DNA of 64,000 nucleotides from Terriglobia bacterium (GTDB lineage Bacteria; Acidobacteriota; Terriglobia; Terriglobales; Acidobacteriaceae). Shown here piece by piece: positions 8,984-17,274 of this stretch. Location of the stretch: assembly GCA_020073215.1 (NCBI GenBank), contig JAIQFO010000002.1, positions 62,001 to 126,000 of the forward strand. Direction: 5' to 3'. The translations under genes were made by a program, and so were the position numbers. Positions within the stretch are counted from its first letter, which is position 1, and every line of letters begins with the position of its first letter. A model generated the notes under the pieces. It did no database searches and was not told the origin of the DNA. It saw only the letters and a program-made list of their open reading frames with translations.

Positions 8984-10915
8984 ATGTGCGGCATCGCTGG
9001 AATTCTCGAATTCGGACGGGACGCGCGGGCGAACGCCACAAGCTTGCGCGAAATGTGCCGCGTGCTCACCCATCGCGGGCCCGACGACGAAGGTTTTTAT
9101 ACGGACGGCGCAGTCGGAATCGGCATGCGGCGGCTCAGCATTGTCGACGTTGCCGGCGGGCATCAACCGATTTCAAACGAAGACGGCACGCTCTGGATCG
9201 TGTTCAACGGCGAAATTTATAACCACCTTGCCTTGCGCGAGCAACTCATCGCGCGCGGCCACCGTTACAGCACCCACAGCGATACCGAGACCGTCATTCA
9301 CCTCTTCGAGGAGTATGGTGCGGATTGCGTGCAACACCTGCGCGGCATGTTCGCTTTTGCCATCTGGAATCGCAACACGAAAACGCTCTTTATCGCGCGC
9401 GACCGGCTGGGCATCAAGCCGCTGTACTACAACTTGACGCCGGAGCGGCTGCTGTTCGGATCGGAAATCAAGGCGGTATTTGCCCATGGCAGCGCGTGTC
9501 CCGAGTTCAATCGGGCGGCGCTGCCGGAGTATTTGGCGTTTGGATATTTATCGGGCGAGGAAAGTTTCTACGCCGGAATCTGCAAGCTGCTGCCCGGACA
9601 CACCATGACGATGGGTCTGGATGGCAAAGCGGAAATCCGGCAGTACTGGGATCTGGATGCCTCGGCGCCGCACGAATCGCGGGACGAGAATTACTACATC
9701 CAGAGTTATCGCGAGTTACTGGAAGGCGCAGTCCAGAGCCACCTGATGAGCGACGTGCCACTGGGCGTGTTCCTGAGCGGCGGCGTGGATTCGAGCGCGG
9801 TGGCTGCGCTGATGACGAAATTGCGGCGCGAGCCGGTCGAAACTTTTTCGGTTGGCTATACCGAACAACTTTACAGCGAGCTGCCCTATGCGCATGCGGT
9901 ATCGGATCACATTCATTCGCAGCATCACGAAGTGTTGGTCAGCGAACAGGAATTTTTCGCGGCGCTGCCGCATTTGATCTGGCATGAAGACGAGCCGGTC
10001 GTGTGGCCGTCGAGCGTCTCGCTATATTTTGTCGCCCGGCTGGCGCGAGAGAGAGTGACGGTGGTGCTCACCGGAGAGGGCGCGGATGAAACTCTTGCCG
10101 GTTATACCCGCTATGCCTTCACTTTGAAAAATGCGGCTCTCGACCGCGCCTACCGCGGCGTGGTTCCGGCGGCTCTGCGGCGCGGATTGCGCAACCTGGT
10201 TGCGAACTCTTCCCTGCTCGGAGCAACCCTGCGCCGGAAACTGGAGCACACGTTTCTCGCCAAGGATGGGAATTCCTGGGCATCCTTCTATTTCGACAAT
10301 TTCTTTTCGGCTTTCGGCGAGGCAGAGCAGCGCGGTTTGCTGACCAGCGAATTCGCGAGAGAAGCCGCTCCCAGCACGGCGTATGAAAATGTCGTCGCCT
10401 ACTGGGACCACTCGTCGGGTGAAATGCTGCAGCGCCTGCTCTACACCGACATCAAGACATACCTGGTGGAACTGCTCATGAAGCAGGACAACATGAGCAT
10501 GGCCGCATCCATCGAAAGCCGGGTACCGTTTCTCGATCATGCACTGGTTGAATTCGCGACCCGAATTCCGCGCGAAGTGCAAATTCAGGGACTCGCCGGC
10601 AAACAGATTTTGAAAAAAGCGGTGGTGGATCTGCTGCCGCACTCGATTCTGTACCGGCCGAAGCTGGGATTTCCGACTCCCTGGAGCGGGTGGCTGGCCG
10701 GACCGCGACTGGAAACGATCCGCGAGACCTTGCTGGAGCCGCGCAGCCTGGAGCGCGGATACTTCCGGCGCGAAGCGATCGAGAAACTGTTCCACGAACA
10801 TCGCGCGAACCATCGCGACCACTACGATCGCATCTGGCGGTTGCTTAATCTTGAGCTATGGCATCGCGTTTGTCTCGAAGGCGAATCGCACGACGAGATA
10901 CGCGCCACCGGATAA
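8984..10915 (+). CDS. asnB: glutamine-hydrolysing asparagine synthase-type amidotransferase
   Basis: 643 residues. The mature N-terminal nucleophile Cys2 is in MCGIAGILEF, followed by the class II amidotransferase motifs RLSIVD and FNGEIYN. The synthase domain has the ATP-pyrophosphatase loop LSGGVDSSAVAAL at about residues 263-275 and a conserved GEGADETLAGY. Length and C-terminal region fit the AsnB paralogues found in exosortase/polysaccharide loci better than a metabolic AsnB. It is directly adjacent to the lyase gene (no intergenic base) with GGGGAAA as ribosome site. It may amidate a uronic acid or an amino-acid substituent of the polymer; that role is inference. Confidence 0.92.
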   Translation: MCGIAGILEFGRDARANATSLREMCRVLTHRGPDDEGFYTDGAVGIGMRRLSIVDVAGGHQPISNEDGTLWIVFNGEIYNHLALREQLIARGHRYSTHSDTETVIHLFEEYGADCVQHLRGMFAFAIWNRNTKTLFIARDRLGIKPLYYNLTPERLLFGSEIKAVFAHGSACPEFNRAALPEYLAFGYLSGEESFYAGICKLLPGHTMTMGLDGKAEIRQYWDLDASAPHESRDENYYIQSYRELLEGAVQSHLMSDVPLGVFLSGGVDSSAVAALMTKLRREPVETFSVGYTEQLYSELPYAHAVSDHIHSQHHEVLVSEQEFFAALPHLIWHEDEPVVWPSSVSLYFVARLARERVTVVLTGEGADETLAGYTRYAFTLKNAALDRAYRGVVPAALRRGLRNLVANSSLLGATLRRKLEHTFLAKDGNSWASFYFDNFFSAFGEAEQRGLLTSEFAREAAPSTAYENVVAYWDHSSGEMLQRLLYTDIKTYLVELLMKQDNMSMAASIESRVPFLDHALVEFATRIPREVQIQGLAGKQILKKAVVDLLPHSILYRPKLGFPTPWSGWLAGPRLETIRETLLEPRSLERGYFRREAIEKLFHEHRANHRDHYDRIWRLLNLELWHRVCLEGESHDEIRATG

Positions 10916-10972
10916 TGGTCACGGCTTGGCTTCGATGACAAATCTATTCTCCATCGTTTGAATCCTGGCCCA

Positions 10973-12601
10973 TCAGGCTAGAACGGCCTGATACTCCTCA
11001 TAGGCGCCCTTGAAATCAGCGATTTGATGCGTACCCTCAAAGTGCCAAATCCTGGTCGCGACTTCATCGATCAGATCCTCGTCATGGGTGACCAGAAGCA
11101 CAGTTCCGCGGTAGCGCTGCAGCGCAATATTGAGGGCGTTGATCGATTCGAGATCGAGATGGTTGGTCGGTTCGTCGAGCACAAGCACGTTCGGCTTCTG
11201 CAGCATCAGCTTGCAGAAGACCAACCGCGCCGCCTCGCCGCCCGAGAGCACGTCGGTCCGCTTCTCGGCGTCATCGCGCGGAAACAGCATCTGCCCCAGG
11301 ATGCCGCGGATTTCTTCCGTCGAAGCCGCGGGATCCCATTGATGGAGCCACTCCAGTAGCTTGACGCCCGGCTCGATGAGCGCCTTGTGATCCTGCGCAA
11401 AATATCCCACGGCAGCTTCATGACCCCAGATAACTTTGCCGCCGTCAACAAAGGGTCCATCGTAGCCGCTCGTCTTCCGCAGTTCCGACTCGGAAACCGT
11501 TGGCGAATTGGCCAGCAGCGCATTCACCAGAGTCGTTTTGCCCGAACCGTTGCGGCCCATCAGCGCAATTTTTTCGCCGCGTAGCACGCTCGCTGTGAAG
11601 GTGGAAATTACTTTGGCGTCTCCGTACGACTTACTAACACCCTCGATTTCGAGAATATGTTTGCCGGAGGGCCGCTTCTGCTCGAACTTCAGGTACGGAC
11701 GTTGGATGTTGGACTTCGCGAGTTCGGTGACCTGCAGGCGCTCGACTTCCTTGCGCCGCGACTGCACCTGACTGGAGCGGGTTCCGGCGGCGAAGCGGGC
11801 GATGAACTCGTTCAACTGCGAAATTTTCTTTTCGCGCTGCGCGTTCTGCGATTCGATCTGCGAGCGAATCTGCGTCTTTGCCACCACCATGTCGTCATAA
11901 GTTCCAGTGTAAGTGATGATGGTCTCGTAATCGATGTCGGCGATGTGGGTGCAGACGCCGTTGAGAAAATGACGGTCGTGCGAGATCACGATCAACACGC
12001 CTTCATATTGATTCAGAAAACTCTTCAACCAGTGGATCGAGTCGAGGTCGAGGTGGTTCGTGGGTTCGTCGAGCAATAGCGCCTGCGGATGCCCAAACAA
12101 AGCCTGCGCCAGCAGCACGCGCATTTTTTGTCCGCCCGGCAACTCCGACATTTTCCGCTCGTGCATCTCGTCGGGAATATCGAGGCCCTGCAGCAGAATC
12201 GCGGCATCGGTTTCGGCGGTGTAGCCTTCTTCTTCGCCGACGATGCCTTCGAGTTCGCCGAGTTTCATGCCGTCTGCGTCCGTCATCTCAGGTTTCGCGT
12301 AGATGACTTCGCGTTTTTCGAGAGCGGCCCACAGGCGGCGATTGCCCATGATGACCGCATCGATCACCCGGTACTTGTCGAAGGCGAATTGGTCCTGGCT
12401 CAGGACTCCCAGCTTGCGGGGGCGAACGACGGTTCCCTTCTGCGGTTCAAGTTCACCGGTCAGAAGCTTCATGAACGTAGACTTGCCCGCGCCGTTCGGT
12501 CCGGTAAGGCCGTAGCGCTTCCCCGGAATGAAGCCGGTGGAAACTTCGTCAAACAGAACTTTGGCGCCGTAGCGCATGGACACATTGCTGACTGAAATCA
12601 T
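10973..12601 (-). CDS. ABC-F family ATPase (YbiT-like)
   Basis: 542 residues with two ABC nucleotide-binding domains and no membrane segments. Walker A motifs are GPNGAGKST (34-42) and GRNGSGKTT in the second half; signature motifs are LPGGQKMR and LSGGEAAR; both Walker B motifs read LLDEPTNHLD or VLDEPTNHLD. The linker between the domains (about 245-320) is charged, as in ABC-F proteins that act at the ribosomal E site. It is divergent from the RNase gene. The family includes translation factors and ribosome-protection resistance proteins; the sequence alone does not decide between them. Confidence 0.93.
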   Translation of the reverse strand: MISVSNVSMRYGAKVLFDEVSTGFIPGKRYGLTGPNGAGKSTFMKLLTGELEPQKGTVVRPRKLGVLSQDQFAFDKYRVIDAVIMGNRRLWAALEKREVIYAKPEMTDADGMKLGELEGIVGEEEGYTAETDAAILLQGLDIPDEMHERKMSELPGGQKMRVLLAQALFGHPQALLLDEPTNHLDLDSIHWLKSFLNQYEGVLIVISHDRHFLNGVCTHIADIDYETIITYTGTYDDMVVAKTQIRSQIESQNAQREKKISQLNEFIARFAAGTRSSQVQSRRKEVERLQVTELAKSNIQRPYLKFEQKRPSGKHILEIEGVSKSYGDAKVISTFTASVLRGEKIALMGRNGSGKTTLVNALLANSPTVSESELRKTSGYDGPFVDGGKVIWGHEAAVGYFAQDHKALIEPGVKLLEWLHQWDPAASTEEIRGILGQMLFPRDDAEKRTDVLSGGEAARLVFCKLMLQKPNVLVLDEPTNHLDLESINALNIALQRYRGTVLLVTHDEDLIDEVATRIWHFEGTHQIADFKGAYEEYQAVLA

Positions 12602-12753
12602 GATGTTTTAGGAAACTGCGGGAATCGACCCAATCGGAGGAAACGCAGCTGTTGTTATTAGAATAACACGAGCAAAGTCAAAGGCCTGACCGCAGGCGAG
12701 ACGGATTGGCAGAGGGGGAAACTCAAGATTCGTGTTAGCCTTTTCAAACGCTT

Positions 12754-14220
12754 ATGAACAATTCCCGGCCTTCTTCTCTCGATCTTCAGGCAATGGCGCG
12801 CCAAGTCATGCTGGCACAGGGCTTCGAGCCGGACTTTCCGCCCGAAACGCGGCAGCAACTGGCGGAGATCAGTGCTCATCCGCCACAACTCACGCCTTCC
12901 GACAAGGTTCGCGATCTGCGCGGCTTGTTTTGGTCTTCGATCGACAACGATACCTCGCGAGACCTTGACCAGATCGAGGTTGCCGAGCGCTTGCCCAATG
13001 GCGACGTCAAGGTGATGGTGGGCATCGCCGATGTGGATGCGTTCGTCGGCCAGAATACGCCAATCGATCAGCACGCGGCCAAGGAGACGACCACCGTTTA
13101 TACCGGCATCATCAATTTTGCGATGCTGCCAGAAGAGCTCTCGACGGGCGCGTCGTCGCTGCTGCCGGACGTAGATAGGCCGGCTGTGGTGACTGAATTC
13201 GTGATCTCTGCCAGCGGTTCGCTGGATTCGAGCGCCGTGTATCGTGCCATCGTTCGCAACAAGGCACAACTCACCTACGGCGCGGTCGGAGCATGGCTGG
13301 AAAGCACGGCGGCGGCTCCGCCCAAAGTCGCCGCATCTGCGGAACTGCAGGCGCAGCTCAAGCTGCAGGATGAGGTTGCGCAGGAACTCAGGAAACTGCG
13401 CTACGACCATGGCGCGCTGAATATTGATACCAACGAAGTTCATCCGCTGCTGCTCAACCAGCAGGTGGTCGATGTAGTGAAACAGGAGAAGAATCGCGCC
13501 ACCGAACTGATCGAAGACTTCATGATCGCCGCCAACGGCGTGGTGGCGCGGCTGCTGGAAAAAGTTTCTTCCTTGCGCCGCATCGTGAAGACTCCCGCGC
13601 ATTGGGACGGCATCGTGCGCCTGGCGGCGGCGCAGGGTGAGCAGTTGCCCGCGCAGGCTGATTCCAAGGCGCTCAACGATTTTCTGGTGAAGCGCAAAGC
13701 CGCCGATCCCGATCACTTCGCCGACCTGTCGCTGGCGGTCATCAAGCTGATTGGGCCGGGAGAATATGTGCTGGAGCGTCCGGGCGATCCCGAACAGGGA
13801 CACTTTGGACTCGCCGTGCAGGATTACACGCACTCGACCGCGCCCAATCGGCGCTTTGCGGATGTGACCACGCAAAGGCTGATCAAGGCCTTGCTCGACG
13901 GAAAACCTGGGCCTTACTCCGACGACGACCTCGCCGCGATCGCCGCAAACTGCACGCAGAAAGAAGATGCGGCGCGCAAAGTGGAGCGGGAAATGGCGAA
14001 GCGACTGGCCGCCGTGGCCATGAGCCATCGGGTGGGTGAAACCTTCGACGCCATCGTCACTGGAGTTACTCCGAAGGGAACGTTTGTTCGCGTTTTGCGA
14101 CCACACATCGAAGGATTGCTAGCTCAGGGAGCGCAGGGCGTGCACGTGGGTGACAGGGTGCGGGCGAAACTGACTCGGACTGACGTGCAGCGCGGGTATA
14201 TTGACTTTGTTCGAGCATAG
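12754..14220 (+). CDS. short RNase II/RNase R-type 3'-5' exoribonuclease
   Basis: 488 residues with a catalytic RNB domain starting near residue 65. The metal-binding segment reads SSIDNDTSRDLDQIE, keeping the acidic residues of the family's D..D....DLDD motif. A later conserved stretch is YTHSTAPNRRFADVTTQRLIKALL, and a C-terminal S1 domain (about 425-488) contains GETFDAIVTGVTPKGTFVRVL. It lacks the N-terminal cold-shock domains of full RNase R (about 750-800 aa), so it is a minimal family member. It starts 152 bases from the divergent ABC-F gene. Confidence 0.9.
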   Translation: MNNSRPSSLDLQAMARQVMLAQGFEPDFPPETRQQLAEISAHPPQLTPSDKVRDLRGLFWSSIDNDTSRDLDQIEVAERLPNGDVKVMVGIADVDAFVGQNTPIDQHAAKETTTVYTGIINFAMLPEELSTGASSLLPDVDRPAVVTEFVISASGSLDSSAVYRAIVRNKAQLTYGAVGAWLESTAAAPPKVAASAELQAQLKLQDEVAQELRKLRYDHGALNIDTNEVHPLLLNQQVVDVVKQEKNRATELIEDFMIAANGVVARLLEKVSSLRRIVKTPAHWDGIVRLAAAQGEQLPAQADSKALNDFLVKRKAADPDHFADLSLAVIKLIGPGEYVLERPGDPEQGHFGLAVQDYTHSTAPNRRFADVTTQRLIKALLDGKPGPYSDDDLAAIAANCTQKEDAARKVEREMAKRLAAVAMSHRVGETFDAIVTGVTPKGTFVRVLRPHIEGLLAQGAQGVHVGDRVRAKLTRTDVQRGYIDFVRA

Positions 14221-14238
14221 GACTGCTAAAATCCGGGT

Positions 14239-14502
14239 ATGGCATATCCACTGGCTGTGTGTACCGCTTGCGGAAACTTCGCTTGGGGAGAATCGCAAAT
14301 CAACCGACAGTGCGCCAAGCAGTTTGGTCGTAAGCGTTGCCGTGGAATCTATGAAGCCGCCGTCCACTACACGTTTCGGGATTGTCCGGGTTGCAAGGGA
14401 GAAGGCCGGAGGGATGGAGAAGAGTGTCGGCAATGCTCGGGGCAACGATTGATTGCGGAAAAGTACCGCCCCGGTAGTGGCGCTACGGCGCCTTCCAGAT
14501 GA
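14239..14502 (+). CDS. small cysteine-rich zinc-ribbon protein, function unknown
   Basis: 87 residues, only 18 bases after the exoribonuclease stop, so probably co-transcribed with it. It carries a CTAC pair near the N-terminus and a DnaJ-like double motif CPGCKGEG...CRQCSGQ, four CxxC-type clusters in all if CAKQF..KRC is counted. These suggest one or two bound zinc ions and perhaps RNA or protein binding. The C-terminal tail is basic and low-complexity. I recognise no named family. Confidence 0.7.
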   Translation: MAYPLAVCTACGNFAWGESQINRQCAKQFGRKRCRGIYEAAVHYTFRDCPGCKGEGRRDGEECRQCSGQRLIAEKYRPGSGATAPSR

Positions 14503-14522
14503 CGAAGGCAACCCGGGGGTGG

Positions 14523-16343
14523 TCACCCACTCTTCTTTTCCAGTTCGGCCCAGCGCGCGTAGAGGGCATCGAGTGCCTCTTGAGCCGCGTCCAGAGCGAC
14601 CTGCACGCTGACGAGACGCGGAGCATCCATCGCGTTGGCCGGATCTTCCAGTTCTGCACGTTTGGCTCGCACTAACTGCTCGGCTTCTTCTACTCGCTGC
14701 TCGATGGCGGCGTATTCCCGCGCTTCCAGGTAGGAGAGTTTCTTCTTAGTTGGCGCTGCCGATCTCGAATCCAGTGGCATCTGCGAACTCGCCGCTGTTG
14801 CCACCTCTAACTTTGTGCGTTGCTCCTGCCATTGCTCCCATTGCGCGTAGTCGGCGAAGGTGCCGGCATCGCCTTTGCCGTTCAGTCCGAGGACAATGCT
14901 GGAGACCCGGTCGAGCATGTAACGGTCGTGCGTGACCAGCACCAGCGAGCCGGGAAAATCGATCAGGCCTTCTTCCAGAATTTCGAGCGTTGGAATGTCG
15001 AGGTCGTTGGTGGGCTCGTCGAGCAGGAGAATGTCGGCGGGCTGCAGCATGAGTTGCGCGATCAGGACACGCGCGCGTTCGCCTCCGGAAAGGCGCCCGA
15101 CGGGCTGGCTGAGCTGCTCGCCAGTAAATAGGAACCGTGCCGCCCATCCGGCGACGTGAATTACGCGATCGCGATATACGACGGAATCGCCGTCCGGAGC
15201 AAGTGCGCGGCGCAGCGTTACGTCGGGATCGAGCGTGCGGGTCTGGTCGAAGTAGACGATGCGCAGCCAATCGGCGCGGCGAATCTCACCACCGGTTGGA
15301 GCGAGGTCTCCCTGCAACAGGCGGAGCAGAGTCGTCTTGCCGCTGCCATTCGGACCGACGAGGCCGACGCGCATTCCAGCCGTCAGGATGAAGTTGAGCC
15401 CGTCGAACAATGATCGAGCGCTCAACTCGGGATCTCCCATGGTGCAGGTGACGTCCCGCAGTTCGATCAGCCGCTTGGTCTTGCGGTCGGTGGCGGAAAA
15501 GTCGATCTGTGCGGTGGTGCTGCGAGTCCGCGCATTCAAATCGGTCAGCTCGCCCATAAGTTCGCTGGCCTTGCTGATGCGGGCTTTGGATTTGCGGGTG
15601 CGGGCTTTCGCTCCGCGGCGCAGCCACTCGATTTCTCCGTGCACTAAATTCTCCAGCGCTTCCTGGCGCCGGGACTGGGCGTGCAGGAATTCTTCTTTCT
15701 TCTCGAGAAACGCGCTGTAGTTGCCGTGAACGCGGAGCGAGCCATTGGGATAAATGCGATTCAGTTCGACCATGTCGGTGGTTACGTTCTCTAGAAAGTA
15801 GCGGTCGTGGCTCACAATGACGCTGGCGAACACCGCCTGCTCAAGCAGATCTTCCAGCCACATGATTCCCGGAAGATCGAGATGGTTGGTAGGCTCGTCC
15901 AGCAGCAGAATGTCAGGATGCTGCACTAGCGCTTCGACGATCGCGAGACGCTTCTGCCATCCGCCGGACAACTCGGCGGCCTGGGCATCGAGGTCTTCAA
16001 AACCGGCGCGGCCTAGAGTCTCCGCAAAACGAGCGCCGCGCTCGGTTCCAGAGACGCCGCAACGATCGAGCGCGGCCTCGATCACCGACCGCACCGTGAC
16101 TCCGGCCTGGAATCGCGAGTCTTGCTCGACACAGGCGTGACGGGTTCGTTTTCGGAACGACACTTCCCCACTGTCGGCGGCAACCTCGCCCGCCAGAATT
16201 CGGAGGAGAGTGGATTTGCCCGATCCGTTCGGGCCAATCAGGCCGATGCGATCTCCTTCAGAAATGGTGAACGAAATATCCTGAAAGAGCGGATTCGCTC
16301 CGAAGGTTTTCGCAATCTGTTGTGCGTTGACAATGGGCGGCAA
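14523..16343 (-). CDS. ABC-F family ATPase (Uup-like)
   Basis: 606 residues with twin ATPase domains. Walker A is GPNGSGKST at 37-45 and again in the second half; both signature motifs (LSGGWQKR, LSGGERAR) and LLDEPTNHLD/LLDEPTNDLD Walker B motifs are intact. The C-terminus (about 530-606) is a charged coiled coil rich in Ala, Glu and Arg, matching the C-terminal domain of Uup. Uup-type proteins act on ribosomes or branched DNA (family knowledge). It is convergent with the small zinc-ribbon gene. Confidence 0.93.
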   Translation of the reverse strand: MPPIVNAQQIAKTFGANPLFQDISFTISEGDRIGLIGPNGSGKSTLLRILAGEVAADSGEVSFRKRTRHACVEQDSRFQAGVTVRSVIEAALDRCGVSGTERGARFAETLGRAGFEDLDAQAAELSGGWQKRLAIVEALVQHPDILLLDEPTNHLDLPGIMWLEDLLEQAVFASVIVSHDRYFLENVTTDMVELNRIYPNGSLRVHGNYSAFLEKKEEFLHAQSRRQEALENLVHGEIEWLRRGAKARTRKSKARISKASELMGELTDLNARTRSTTAQIDFSATDRKTKRLIELRDVTCTMGDPELSARSLFDGLNFILTAGMRVGLVGPNGSGKTTLLRLLQGDLAPTGGEIRRADWLRIVYFDQTRTLDPDVTLRRALAPDGDSVVYRDRVIHVAGWAARFLFTGEQLSQPVGRLSGGERARVLIAQLMLQPADILLLDEPTNDLDIPTLEILEEGLIDFPGSLVLVTHDRYMLDRVSSIVLGLNGKGDAGTFADYAQWEQWQEQRTKLEVATAASSQMPLDSRSAAPTKKKLSYLEAREYAAIEQRVEEAEQLVRAKRAELEDPANAMDAPRLVSVQVALDAAQEALDALYARWAELEKKSG

Positions 16344-16470
16344 TGAGGTGCGGCTCCGAAAATGTGGATGCCTTCAGAGTATCAGGTGATCGCGTACAGG
16401 CATGGCTCGGCTGACTCCCGTCAAAGCACTACCTCGGAGGGTAAAGCCGCCTCTGAGAAGAAGCAGTTAT

Positions 16471-16496
16471 CGCAGCGGTGAACCGCTGCGCCACCC
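16471..16496. repeat. palindromic repeat unit (GGGTGGCGCAGCGG type)
   Basis: A perfect 9-bp stem CGCAGCGGT-GA-ACCGCTGCG at 16471-16490 is followed by CCACCC. The reverse complement matches a degenerate copy at 24305-24330 (GGGTGGCGCAGCGG, then TTCA). It lies in a 175-base gap between the Uup-like gene and the nucleotidyltransferase. No T-run adjoins it. Confidence 0.6.
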
Positions 16497-16518
16497 AAAA
16501 TCAATTGCAACTTCTGAT

Positions 16519-17274
16519 CTACTGCGCGACAACTTTTTGCTTTAGGTCCTCAGCGGCTTGCGCCACATTCTCCGGACGGCCTAGATCGCGCCAATAATAA
16601 TTGTCGGCGCGGAAGCCGAGGATTCTTTCTCCCTGGGCCGCCAGGCGTAAGTACGAAGCAATAATGGGGAAAACGCCGTCTTCGGTCATGAGGGGAAAAA
16701 GGCGTGGCGAGATCACGTGGATGCCGGAAAAGGCAAGCGCCTTTGCCTGCTGGGCGGGGCGAACCAGTTCGGGCGGTTGATTGCGGCCGGCGCGTCGGCC
16801 ACAAAGCTGGCCTCGTTCGTCGAACAGGAGATAACGAGAAGTTTCGCGGTCTTGTACGGCGAGCGTGACCAAAGCCTGAGTTTCACAATGAAGTTGCCTC
16901 ATGCGATCGAGATCGATGGTGCTGAGGACATCGACATTATGCAGAAGGAACGGCTCTTCCTTGCCGGAATGCTCGGGGGAATCTTTGAAAAACCAAGAGG
17001 CTTTTTTCAACCCGCCGCCGGTGTCGAGCAAGACATCCTCGCGGGAGATCTCAATGCGCATTCCGAAGTTGTCGTTCTTTTTCAGGTAATCGACGACCAT
17101 GCCGGCAAGGTGATGAACATTGATAATGACCTCGTGAATTCCAAACGTGCGCAAGCGCGTCAGCGCAATCTCGAGCAGCGTGCGGCCGTTGATTTCCACC
17201 AGCGCTTTGGGGCGATCGTCCGTGAGCGGCCGCAGGCGCGTGCCCAGGCCGGCAGCCAGAATCATGGCTTTCAT
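16519..17274 (-). CDS. MurU-like sugar-1-phosphate nucleotidyltransferase
   Basis: A 251-residue nucleotidyltransferase starting at MKAMILAAGLGTRLRPL, with the nucleotide-binding LAAGxGTR loop and the PKALVEINGRTLLE motif. Further conserved elements are VHHLAG, LLDTGGGLKKA and HNVDVLSTIDL. Size and motifs fit MurU (UDP-MurNAc pathway) or a mannose-1-phosphate guanylyltransferase of the short type. The ATG at 17272-17274 overlaps the stop of the upstream kinase-RapZ gene (ATGA). In Pseudomonas, MurU acts directly after the kinase AmgK in peptidoglycan sugar recycling, which matches this pairing. The exact sugar is inference. Confidence 0.88.
   Translation of the reverse strand: MKAMILAAGLGTRLRPLTDDRPKALVEINGRTLLEIALTRLRTFGIHEVIINVHHLAGMVVDYLKKNDNFGMRIEISREDVLLDTGGGLKKASWFFKDSPEHSGKEEPFLLHNVDVLSTIDLDRMRQLHCETQALVTLAVQDRETSRYLLFDERGQLCGRRAGRNQPPELVRPAQQAKALAFSGIHVISPRLFPLMTEDGVFPIIASYLRLAAQGERILGFRADNYYWRDLGRPENVAQAAEDLKQKVVAQ

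Noticed and set aside
12658-14106. 482-codon minus-strand frame opposite the RNB exonuclease
   Set aside because: The plus strand carries clear catalytic motifs; the antisense frame has none and is Arg/His/Gly-rich, as expected of a shadow.
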